DNA from: Heterotrichella gracilis
Lineage: Eukaryota; Sar; Xanthophyceae; Tribonematales; Xanthonemataceae
DNA: 40,345 nucleotides
Direction: 5' to 3'
NCBI GenBank assembly: GCA_032358255.1
Contig: JAULBX010027186.1
Location: forward strand, 1-40,345
A program made the position numbers and the translations under genes. The notes beneath the pieces are model-generated. The model saw only the letters and a program-made list of their open reading frames with translations. It did no database searches and was not told the DNA's origin. Shown in pieces: positions 1 through 9,756 of this stretch; the stretch's first letter is position 1; the number at the start of each line of letters is the position of its first letter.

Positions 1-81
1 ATCCACGGGCCGGCGCCCGCGGCGGGCGGCGCGTTTGCACCCGCGGCGGCGGCGGACGATGATGATGACCTGTACAGCTGA
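1..81 (+). CDS. CDC48: CDC48/p97 (VCP) AAA ATPase, C-terminal end only (partial, cut by window start)
   Basis: Frame 1 is open from the first base to the TGA at 79-81 and encodes 26 residues. An Ala/Gly/Pro-rich stretch leads into an acidic tail ending DDDDDLYS. An acidic run followed by L-Y and one small residue at the extreme C terminus is the hallmark of CDC48/p97. In that family the tail docks PUB/PUL-domain cofactors through the conserved penultimate Tyr, and the enzyme is a hexameric segregase extracting ubiquitylated proteins. The AAA domains lie outside the window, so the call rests on the tail alone. The end of this exon appears to be partly duplicated at about 195-266 in the 3' flank. 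Confidence 0.6.
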   Translation: MHGPAPAAGGAFAPAAAADDDDDLYS

Positions 82-2363
82 GCGGGTGGCGTCGCGGGGG
101 GGGCTGTGCGCAGGGTGGTGCTGCAGCGTGTGGCGAAGCAGGCGGGCGCTGGTCATGCGGCGTTGGGACCAGTTCTGGGTTTTCTGATGCGCCAGCTGGA
201 GCGCGTTTGCACCAACAATGGTGGCAGATGAGGGGTGGTATGGCTTGTGCAGCTGAGCGGGTGGTGCAGCCTGGGCTGGATGTGTGCTTAGCGGGAGGAG
301 TTGCAGCATGGGGGTGTGGGGGCTGCAAAACTGGGTGGTTGGGTAAGGCTACACTGCACTCGCTGTGTGCTGGCAACGTGTGCAGTTGCGTGGCAGCTTT
401 TGTATACAATAGTCCTGTTTATCAGTTAAAACTACACACTTTGAGCCTTGGGGTTTGGCTGTCAACAGGCCCCTGGTAGGTGCCTTGGTGGCTGACACTA
501 CAGGAACGGCATCGACTTGGTCATGCTGCATGTAAAAGATTCGAGTCTCTCTAGGCTGCTTGGCTGCCAGTTTTACATTCAGCTTCATTGCAATAAACCC
601 ATTTTGTAACATGTTCAGTGCAATGCCAAGTTGTTGACCATGCGTCCATTAGTACTGTACATCAAACCAGCAGGGTTTGTGTATCCGATTGCAGTACTGG
701 TATTAGTACCACACGTTGTTCATTTATCCCAGCAGTGCGCAACAGGATGGATACTTAATCCCGGGGTGGCCACGGGGCGTGGTTCATTGCACAACCCACG
801 AACCTGAGCTGTGTGCCAGCTTGGCATATCCAGACACGCGAGTGCCAACTCCAATCTGCTGTACCCTTTGCATATGTAGCAACGTCAAGGCTATACCTAG
901 TGCGTTGCTGCAGACCATAATGTCTGCATGCCACAAAGGCACGCAGCATATGGACACTTCTGTGGGCGCCTTATTAAAGCAGCGTTCAGGGTTTAGGGTT
1001 TACACGTTGCAGCGCAGCTCTCCTCGTGTTGCTGCTCAATAAGCAACTGGAATGAGCCCATGCAACAGACCATACCATGCCAACCCAGCACCATGCCAAC
1101 CTAGCCCGTCATACTGCTAGCACAACTGGTGGCTGTGCACACGGTGGTGTGCCCTGATGTTACCTTGCCCAGAATGCCTGGTACAATTCTCAAAGTAGCG
1201 GCCACTGCCCGCACTTACACTTGCACTTGCAAACACGCTCTACAGGGCTTTTTGCGTGGCGGTTCAAGAGCAGTGAGGCCGACCGGCCGCGTCACGTGCG
1301 TTCGTTTTCGCCTCACCGTCCGGAATTCCCTGCGTTTCCACATCGATTGCTCTCCCCCTTGCACCTTAAAACCCCATCAAATGTTGCCGGCATGTGACAC
1401 CTCACACAGGTATTTTGGACCTTTTTAGCTCATCTTGCCTGCGGTTCGCGGTCAGGCGCCCCTCACGGGCGAGATTTGCAATTTAATTTTTGGGTACCCT
1501 TGAAAACCCCTGTAAGACCAAAAGCTGGAACGGCTCGCCCTGGGGTTTTCCTGGCCCCGATCGTCGCGGGGTTGCAGCACTTGGCGGTGCGTCACAACAC
1601 CTTTCACCCCTGACCCTTGCACCACAGAGCCTTATAGCACTTGCCTTCCGCTGCAAACGTATCTGTTTGCGCTCTTCCATCAACGCGTGCCGACACCCAC
1701 TTGCTGCAAGTAAAGCTAGACGCCTTATTTCGCGTAGGTCACTCGTCCTTGTTTCAACCATCGCCCACATCACCAATCACCGACTGGCTCCGCAACAGCG
1801 CGCCCAACCGAACAGAGATACCATAGCCGCACTGTGTGTCCTTCATTTGCAAGCAAACGTAACAGCGCGTGGCAAGCCCTGCTCGCACCCACCCCCAGCC
1901 CAAGTGCGACCCCCCTGCGCTACACACCAATTGGCAGCACGCAAAGGACTTGAGCACAGCGACCTTCCAGCCCGCCTAAACACAGGGTACGGTCCACTCA
2001 ATTCGGTGACCTTCTCCGTGCACTTGCTCGACAACGCAACGGCACCCAGCTTGCATCCCCCGCATGGCTAGTGTTACCCCGGTTGGGAATGCTATCCGCC
2101 AGCTCACATGCCTGCTGCCTAAAGACCAAACTCCTTTCGTACATAAGCCTTGCATGCAAGCCACAGTGGTTGTTCTTGTCGTTGCACGCGTTGCTTTCTG
2201 AGTAGTAGAAAGCCCCTCGATTCCTTCCTCTTTCCGCCGTGTCCTCGAAGCATATGAGCCGATCACTCGCTTGGAACAAGCCTAACCCCGCGCCCCTGCC
2301 CCGCAACAGGTGTAACCGTACGATGCCTGGCAAATAGCGCGCTGCCAGCAACACACCGCCACA
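82..2363. other. intergenic DNA between the CDC48-like 3' end and the pherophorin-like gene
   Basis: I see no supportable gene here. The segment holds the 3' UTR of the CDC48-like gene, with a diverged copy of that gene's last exon at about 195-266, and one TTTAGGG-like stretch at about 988-1000. The last few hundred bases before 2364 are presumably the promoter and 5' UTR of the pherophorin-like gene, but I recognise no TATA box. The longest open frame (1490-2071, +) has no family features. Confidence 0.5.
605..609 (+). terminator. candidate TGTAA polyadenylation signal for the CDC48-like gene
   Basis: TGTAA is the usual chlorophycean poly(A) signal. This copy lies about 525 bases after the stop codon; another TGTAA occurs at 531-535. 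Which one is used cannot be told. Confidence 0.35.
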
Positions 2364-5300
2364 ATGAGAGGCGGCAATCGGTCCGCCGAGCCTCTCGTTA
2401 GCTCTGAAACCCTGCCGTCCACTAGCGGGCAGGGCAGTGACTCCACCCAACCACAGCACTTGGCCAGGCAACGTAGCTGGGCAGCCTTCAACTTCAAGAC
2501 CTTTATCGTGCTCACCATACTATCGGCAGTGACGGTCGTACCCGCGGCCATCTGGATCGCTACCGAGTACCAACAAGGCGTAGGTAAGCAGTGGACCCAC
2601 ATCCTGGGCTTGAATTTGAACCGATGCTGCAGGGTTTTGCCTTGGACTGTACACCGCCCCAGCTGACTTCACCTGCTGATCCAGGCACAAGTACTGGTGT
2701 ATCCACCCTGTTGGTCTAACCCTGTGCTATCTTGCTGCAGTGTTCTACGAGGATGACGACTCTGGTGCTGACACCACCGTTGATAGGGTTGGGAGGCAGC
2801 TGCTGAGCATGGACGATGGCTCCTGGGGGAGTATCATCAAGCGCAGGTTCAACCTGGCGGTGAAGAAGAAGATGAGGAAGTCAGTCAGCTACCTGGCGGT
2901 ACGTGCTTAGGGTTTTAGGGTGAAGGGTGCACCTCATACCCTGTGCAGGGTGGGCGGCAGTGGTGGTTGTGGTTATGCTGTGGTGGTGGTGGTGGTGGTT
3001 CTCTGATGGTAGCGGTGCTGGTCCGGCGGTGGTGGTTATGGCGGTGCCGTTGTCCTGGACAGGGGTTCCACACTGCTGCCAGCGGGTTCAGTGCAGCAAC
3101 CTGCTCCTTGTACAGCCCAAACCCTTAGCCACCCTGTCCTAAACCCTCCACCCTCCTCCCCTCCCCAGGTGAGCAGCCCTCCCCCAGCCGCTGCTGGATA
3201 TGTGCAACTCTAAAACACCCAACCCTAAACCCTAAACAAACCCTTGCCTCCTGCAGGTGAGCAGCCCTCCCCCAGCCGCTGCCGGATACGTGCAACCCAC
3301 CAACGAGCTGCAGGGTAACAACTGGGCGGACGCCCCCGCCTCCTCCACCGCCATCGACAACGGCATGTGCGAGGACAACTGCGCGACCTTCAACTGCAAC
3401 CCTGTGGTGGTGCTCAGCTCCACGTGCACGCAGGTCAGTTTCTAGTTTGGCTGGTCGGTGCCCTGGTGCGAGCCAGTGGCCCCTCAACTACGCCTTTGTG
3501 CGTCCCCTTTCTTTCTTTCTTTCTTTCTTCTAGGGTTTTCTTGGCGTGTTAGGGTTAGGGTTTCTGGATGTGGATGTGGGGTTTCTGTAGCCCTGTGGTG
3601 GTGCTCAGCTCCACGTGCACGCAGCTCAGTTTCTAGGGTTATTTTCGGATGGTTAGGGTTTCCGGGTTCGGATGTGGGGTCTCTACTTGTCGCTTTATCT
3701 GCATATGGCCACGTGTCGCTCTCTGCATGCATCCCAGGATCGGGGAATGCTCAGGAGGCGCCTAAGGCGGGCTTCACATCATTACTATTACTTATCACCA
3801 CTAGCTACCACCATCACTATGTACCATCGTATTAACCTCGTTTTGTTGCTGCTCCAGGTCAGCTTCCAAGTGAAGAACTGCTTCAAGAACAACTACAACG
3901 CCTACTGGGAAAACACAAAGTGGCTGGCCATCGTGTACGACGGCTCATACACCGCGGGCTCGGGGCTGGACTTCCAGACCTGCAGGGATGGCGGAGGCCA
4001 AACCTGCTGCAGGTTTAGCTACACAAGCCCCAACGCGCTGCTCCCCCTGTGTGAGTACCCCAAAATCCTAAGCCCCGCAACCCTAAACCCTAAAGTTGCT
4101 GCAGGTTCAGCTACATCAGCCCCACGCTCTGCTCCCCCTGTGTGAGTACCCTATTCGAAACCCTAATGTCTGCAACCCTAAACCCTAATCACTTGCCTGC
4201 TTGCCGTACCCACTCACTCCATCTCCCTGCACGCGCCGCAACCCTACACCCTAGCCCCACCCAGATCCCCAGCTGACCCTCCCCCTCCCCTCCTGCGCAG
4301 CCTACAACTCCTCCGTGTCGGGCGGCAGCCAGGCCGGCAAGTTCAAGGCCAAGTGCGACCCCTACACCCGCAAAGCCAAGCTGCGCATCTGGATCCAGGA
4401 CCACGCGGTGTCCACCCCCAACACCGACGGCGTCCCCGACATCTGCTTCTGCCCTGCCGACACCTGGAACATGTGCAGCAGCTGCAGCGGTGGGGGTGGA
4501 CCAGTGGACTGCCACCGCACCTGCAAGCCCATCGAGGTCACCCTCCCCTGCACGTGCACCGCCCCCCTGCCCCCCGCGCCCCCTCCGCTGCCCTCACCCA
4601 ACCCCCCACCCCCCGCCCCCTCACCCCCGCCGCCAGCCGCGGCGGAGTGCAACGACGGCTCCTGCATCGACAACATCAACGGCATCGACGGGGCGCAGGT
4701 AAAACCCCAAACCCTAAATCCAGTGGATCCCTAAATCCTACATCCTAAACCCTAAACCCTAAACCCTAATCCCTAATCCCTGCAGGTGGTCCAGTGGATC
4801 CCCGAGCAGTCCACCTGCGACTACGCCTCCTTCACCTTTTACCAGAACATCAAGTTTGCGGATGCGGGTCCCCTGGACCGGCTGGCAGCCTATTACCAGC
4901 CCTGGGATGGTGGGGATGGGTCGGTGACGCAGCCAGACCAGTGCACCGGGGACGGCACCAACACCTGCTGCGGGTATGATGCCCTGGATTTTGGCACAGC
5001 TGCCGGTGAGTACTAATACCAAATTGTTTTTTTAATAAAAGAAATTATTAAATTGTTTTTTTAATAAAAGAAATTATTAAATTGTTTTTACTGTTTTATT
5101 AGTACTGTTCTAATGTTTCTCTGTGCCTCACCTTGCGGGGGTTTACCGCAGCCCCAAAATGTGTAACCCCCACTGTCCCCAGCTCCCAACCCTAAACCAT
5201 GCCCAAACCCTAACCCCACTGGTTTTCTCTCTCGCAGCCGGCGGCGCGGTGTACACCGCCAAGTGCGTCAACGGCATTGCCAAGGTGCAGGTTCTAACCC

Positions 5301-8300
5301 AGGACGCGCTCCAAAGCGTCAACTGGTACAACGCGCCCTTCCCCCTCCCAGACCTGTGTGGCATTAATGGCGGCCAGGGCAGCTCCTGTGCCACCGCCTG
5401 TGAGGTGCCTGTGCCCCAGTTCACTTGTGACTGCGGCCAGCCTGCCCCCCCTCCGCCTCCACGTGAGTACCCTCCCTTTGCTGGCCCTGTGTCTAGTTTT
5501 TGCCCCTGGTGTTGCCGCTGGGCACTGCTGCCCACGCATGTCCCTGTGCAAAACCCTATTTAGGGTCCAGGGTTTTAGGTTACGCTCCCCTGTGCTGTGC
5601 CACCGTTGCGTGCTCCCTCCCCTCCCTCCCTCCCCTCCTCACCCCCCCTTCCCCCCCCCTTGCAGCCACCTGCGACGCCAGCACCGACGTGATGTACCAG
5701 GCCTCGGGCAACCCCCTCACGGTGCTGGAGCAGCAGGCGTGCACCGCAGTGACTGTGGAGGTCACCCAGCTCTTTGCGCAGGTGCCCATCTCGTGGGTGG
5801 GGCTCAGCTTCACGAGCACCACCACCTGGCCCATGGTGAGCACGTGCCAGAAGACTGCGGATGGCAGCACCTGCTGCACCTACTCGGATGTCTACCCCAA
5901 CACCGTGGTTGACATCATCATGGCGGACTGCAATGAGACGCCCATCTCCGCCGCCAACCCCTACGGCATGTCGGCGTTTGTCACCGCCTACATCAACGAC
6001 CCCGGCCAGGCCATGTGGGCGCAGGCGCACGGGATCACCACCCCTCCCGGGGAGTGCTTTGTGAACGGATTCAATGAGTTTGCGGGGCAGAACACCGACA
6101 CCTGCACCTACACCTCGGAGCAGACCTTTGAGATCCCCTGCCCCTGCACGCGGTCCCCACCGCCACCACCACCCACCCCGCCGCCGCCACCCCCGTCGCC
6201 CAAGCCACCATCCCCGCCACCGCCACTCATCCAGCGGCCCCCACCTAGGCCCCCACCGCCACCCACCCCGCCTCCACCACGTGCCAGCCCCCCACCCAGG
6301 CCACCACCACCAGCAACCAGCCCAAAGCCCCCACCTCCCATGCCACCACCCACCAAGGCGCCACCTCCACCCTCGCCATCACCCCCTACGCTGCCACCAC
6401 CCACCCCACCACCACCAGCACCCAAATCACCATCGCCATCACCTCCACCGCCACCAACCCCAACGCCGCCGTCGCCATCGCCCCCTACGCTGCCACCACC
6501 AAACCCACCACCACCATCCCCAACGCCGCCCTCACCAACGCCACCCTCACCCACACCTCCATCGCCCTCACCACCCGCACCACCGCCGCCTGTGCCACCA
6601 CCACCTTCACCAAAGCCCCCCTCGCCCAAGCCACCTTCGCCTAAGCCACCATCACCCAAGCCACCATCGCCTAAACCACCACCGCCACCCTCCCCCAAGC
6701 CACCATCCCCATCACCACCACCACCACCATCACCATCGCCACCACCACCACCGTCCCCATCACCACCACCGCCACCATCACCATCACCTCCGCCCCCACC
6801 GTCCCCTTCGCCACCACCACCACCGTCCCCGTCACCCCCCCCACCACCATCCCCCTCACCACCGCCACCACCATCCCCATCACCACCGCCACCACCATCC
6901 CCGTCACCACCGCCACCACCATCCCCCTCACCACCGCCACCACCATCGCCATCGCCACCACCACCACCATCGCCATCACCACCACCACCACCATCACCCA
7001 AGCCCCCATCGCCATCCCCACCATCACCGAAGCCCCCATCACCGGCGCCACCATCACCCAAGCCCCCATCACCGGCGCCGCCATCGCCCAAGCCCCCCTC
7101 TCCAACGCCTCCATCCCCCAAGCCTCCCTCTCCAACGCCCCCATCCCCCAAGCCTCCATCCCCACCGCCGCCTTCACCCAAGCCACCCTCACCAAGACCG
7201 CCATCCCCAACGCCCCCATCCCCCAAGCCCCCATCCCCCACACCTCCTTCGCCAGCGCCACCATCACCAACACCACCATCGCCCACGCCACCGTCCCCCA
7301 CACCTCCTTCGCCAGCGCCACCCTCGCCCGAGCCCCCTCCACCACCAAATCCATCACCCCCACCACCACCATCACCCACACCCCCTCCACCACCAGAGCC
7401 ATCCCCGCCCCCACCACCGGAGCCATCACCCCCCCCACCACCGGTGCCCAACCCACCACCACCACCAGAGCCATCAACCCCGCCACCACCGGTGCCCACC
7501 CCCCCACCACCCCCTACGCCGGAATTCCCACCACCACCGGCGCCGGAATTTCCACCACCACCGGCGCCGGAATTCCCACCACCGCCATCGCCAACAACCC
7601 CACCACCACCGGAGACTTCCCCCCCTCCCACATCCTCCCCCTCACCACCACCCGCGCTCCCCCCACCCACCTCCGTCATCCTCGCCCCCCCCGCGGAGCC
7701 CATCCCCTCCCCTCCCCCCCCTGGCAGCGCCGGCATCGGGGATCCCCACTTCCTGGGCTTCGACTCCAAGTGGTACAACTTTGAGGGCGTGTCGGGCGGC
7801 ATCTTCAACGTGCTCTCCGGTCCCAACTACCAGTTCAACGCCCACCTCACCAACTTTGAGAACCTCAACGTTCAAAACTGCTTCATGAAGGCCTTTGGAC
7901 TCAAGATCGGCAAGAACCACCGGCTGCGCGTGGAGGTGGTGGGGTCGGGGACCCTCATGGCGGAGTACAACGGTCAGGAGCTGACCTCGCTGCTTGAGCC
8001 GGGTGTGCCTGTGGATGTGGGGGACAACATCACCATCGGGATGTACTGGCCGGGCATCCGGGATGGCCAGACCATCCTGGTGGACAACCCTGACTTCAGG
8101 TTTTGGATGTACATCGGGGCAGGTGAGGAACAGAACCCTAAAACCCTGGCCAAAACCCTATGCCCTTGAAAACCCGTTGAGCATTGCTGTGCACCCTGCT
8201 GTGTGTACCACCAAACCCTGCTGCACAGTCAACTTAAAACTCTGAATTCCACACACCAAAATGTATGCATGCACCCCATGCATTTGCCCCCCTGCCATGC

Positions 8301-8915
8301 TGTGATCTCTTTCCATGTGCGCCCATGTATTGCATACTCCCCCCTGCATCCCCACTTCCCTCCTCTGTTTGAACTGCTATTAACTCCCCCTCTTCTCCCC
8401 CTCTTCCAGGCGAGGGCCACGCTGACTTCCAGGTCCACCAGAAGACCGTCCCCCGGTTCCAGTACCACGGCATCGTGGGCCAGACCCTGCGCCCCGATGA
8501 CATGCATGCCTCGCTCATCAAGCTGGACAACGGGGAATACCGCGTGTATGGCGACCTGGAGGACTATAAGGTCACTGGCCTCTTTGAGGACGACTTCAAG
8601 TACAACTACTTCAGCCCCACGGATAACATCTACGACAGCCACTACCGCAAGGCGCCAGGGGAGAAGCTGGAGGACGATGAGACGAGTAGGAGGAGGCTGT
8701 TGGCCGCGGAGGGCGGCGTGGTGATGGCGCCCATGTATGACGGGATGGGTGTGCAGATGGGGGCTGCCAGGCAGCTGCTGTTTGATCGGCCCGTGGCGGG
8801 AACCCCCATGCGGGACGATGTGTTTTTGGGTACTGCGGGACGGCTGACCTTCAACCACTTCCAGCACCTCACTGACAGGATGTATGACAAGCTGAGGGCG
8901 CAGACACTGCGGTGA
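2364..8915 (+). CDS. Pherophorin-like extracellular-matrix protein: type II membrane anchor, three Cys-rich modules, giant proline hinge, VWD-like C-terminal domain
   Basis: Exons: 2364-2583, 2741-2898, 3257-3433, 3858-4050, 4301-4698, 4786-5005, 5238-5462, 5666-8122, 8410-8915. They total 4554 nt (1517 aa); all junctions are GT-AG and phase-consistent. Residues 44-66 form one hydrophobic segment after a basic cytosolic tail, so a signal anchor is likelier than a cleaved signal peptide. Three Cys-rich modules follow (about 150-340, 363-523, 532-690). Each contains TCC or TCCGY-like motifs, ends in a C-x-C cluster (for example PCPC) and is separated by short proline linkers, as in pherophorin domains of volvocine matrix proteins. 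Residues about 693-1217 are (S-P2-5) and (SPKPP) repeats, expected to form a polyproline II rod and to be hydroxyproline-glycosylated. The C-terminal 300 residues begin [12 protein letters not shown]; the GDPHF motif is typical of VWD/root-cap-like domains. Role: structural cell-wall glycoprotein, probably plasma-membrane tethered. The domain order is seen; the function is inferred from the family. Confidence 0.85.
3168..3301 (+). repeat. exon 3 5'-edge duplication in intron 2
   Basis: About 45 bases starting at the exon 3 acceptor (CAG at 3254-3256, then GTGAGCAGCCCTCC) occur 88 bases upstream with their own CAG at 3166-3168. The upstream copy reaches a TAA soon after, so only the downstream copy extends the reading frame. 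Telomere-like CCCTAAA units lie between the copies. Confidence 0.85.
3401..3638 (+). repeat. exon 3 3'-edge duplication flanking a dispersed repeat
   Basis: The last 33 coding bases of exon 3 plus about 13 intron bases (3401-3446) are repeated at 3592-3638. In the second copy the donor CAGGTCAG has become CAGCTCAG, so it cannot splice there. A dispersed repeat (3448-3530) lies between the two copies. Confidence 0.85.
3448..3530 (+). mobile_element. dispersed CTTT-tailed repeat, copy a
   Basis: The core reads GGTGCCCTGGTGCGAGCC, then a CTACGCCTTTGTGCG block, and ends in (CTTT)n. Related copies occur at 28448-28521 (-), 28543-28630 (-), 28683-28730 (+, diverged) and 40275-40345 (+). A constant body with a simple-sequence 3' tail fits a SINE or the 3' end of a non-LTR element. 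No coding capacity is visible. Confidence 0.55.
4006..4152 (+). repeat. exon 4 3'-edge duplication in intron 4
   Basis: The last roughly 44 bases of exon 4 with the donor TGT|GTGAGTACC (about 4007-4060) are repeated 92 bases downstream (about 4099-4152), donor included. The second copy carries small changes. CCCTAAA units separate the copies. Confidence 0.8.
4741..4785 (+). repeat. telomere-like (CCCTAAA)n abutting a 3' splice site
   Basis: Several CCCTAAA/CCCTAAT units run directly into the acceptor CCCTGCAG of exon 6. The same heptamer is the plant-type telomere repeat. Here it also supplies the pyrimidine tract and possible branch-point adenines. Confidence 0.8.
5021..5087 (+). repeat. 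AT-rich 29-bp tandem repeat in intron 6
   Basis: The unit AAATTGTTTTTTTAATAAAA plus GAAATTATT occurs twice, with a partial third copy. Its base composition is unlike the surrounding GC-rich introns. No function is apparent. Confidence 0.85.
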
Positions 8916-9373
8916 CACCGCCACCCGCCAGCAGCTTGTTGTTTCAAGCAGCTGACCCGCCTTTAGGGCTGTACCCATAGTGTGTAGGGTTTTCTAGGGT
9001 AAATAATGAACAATTAGGCAAAATAACTGATTTTTTTGCATGAGCGCTCCCCTTTGAATATGCAGCAACAGCCAGCGGGAAAGTGTATTGATTTGCCTGT
9101 TTGAAGTCTTGAGGTATATTATGATATGGCACGCTCCCCTCCCAACGTTGGATGTTTACTTACCGCAGCACTGCTTTGCTCTTTACGCATTTTCCAATGC
9201 CAATAAGGCCGCTTTGCGGTGGATACTAGTTTTCTTTTCCACGACACAATTGCAAGGCTTGTTTGTCCCACCCTGCCAGAACTGTCAGCTACATTCGGAT
9301 AGCAGCCCCAGGGGCCTACGTCACGCGCTGAGCATGGGCATCATGCGCCACATTCGATTTGAATTTCAGCAGC

Positions 9374-9378
9374 TGTAA
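9374..9378 (+). terminator. TGTAA polyadenylation signal of the pherophorin-like gene
   Basis: This is the first TGTAA after the stop at 8915, about 460 bases into the 3' UTR. Confidence 0.5.
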
Positions 9379-9395
9379 CGCACCCAAATAGTCAT

Positions 9396-9400
9396 TTACA
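9396..9400 (-). terminator. TGTAA polyadenylation signal of XRN1
   Basis: The plus strand reads TTACA, so TGTAA on the minus strand, about 357 bases after the XRN1 stop. It lies only 17 bases from the opposing signal at 9374-9378, so the two transcripts probably overlap tail to tail. Confidence 0.5.
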
Positions 9401-9756
9401 AGGCTTGGCACGCCAATGGCATGGCATGGCCAAATTGGATTGAATCATTGACCATAGACCATTGTGGCATTCAGGTGTCACATCTTAAACTACAATACAA
9501 ACAAACAAACAAAAGGTAATCCCTGCAGGCGTCATCTGCTTATTGCCTAATAGTAGACTACGATTCTATTAGTCAATTATACTATGCACAGTGGCTGCCA
9601 GGCGTGGAAACCCTATACCTAAACCCTGTGGAAGGGTATTGCAACCCGTTGCAGCAGCAAACTTGCGCCGTCCTGTGTCTGCGCTGCCATGCGTCCCCGT
9701 CCAACGCCCCTCCCTTGCAATTCCCCTCCTTTGAACCCCACTCCCACCCCACTGCT

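Noticed and set aside
1490..2071. 193-codon open frame upstream of the pherophorin-like gene
   Set aside because: No family features, no splice context and ordinary intergenic composition; competing frames overlap on both strands.
3448..3480. tRNA-like A and B boxes in the dispersed repeat (GGCTGGTCGG, GGTGCGAGCC)
   Set aside because: The boxes are only a few bases apart and imperfect; no cloverleaf can form. A tRNA or tRNA-derived origin is not supported.
6108..7826. 572-codon open frame on the minus strand (Gly-rich) and 604-codon His/Arg-rich frame on plus (6074-7888)
   Set aside because: Both are shadows of the CC-rich proline tract; stops cannot arise in such biased sequence. Frame 5500-8169 joins the flanking exons in phase.
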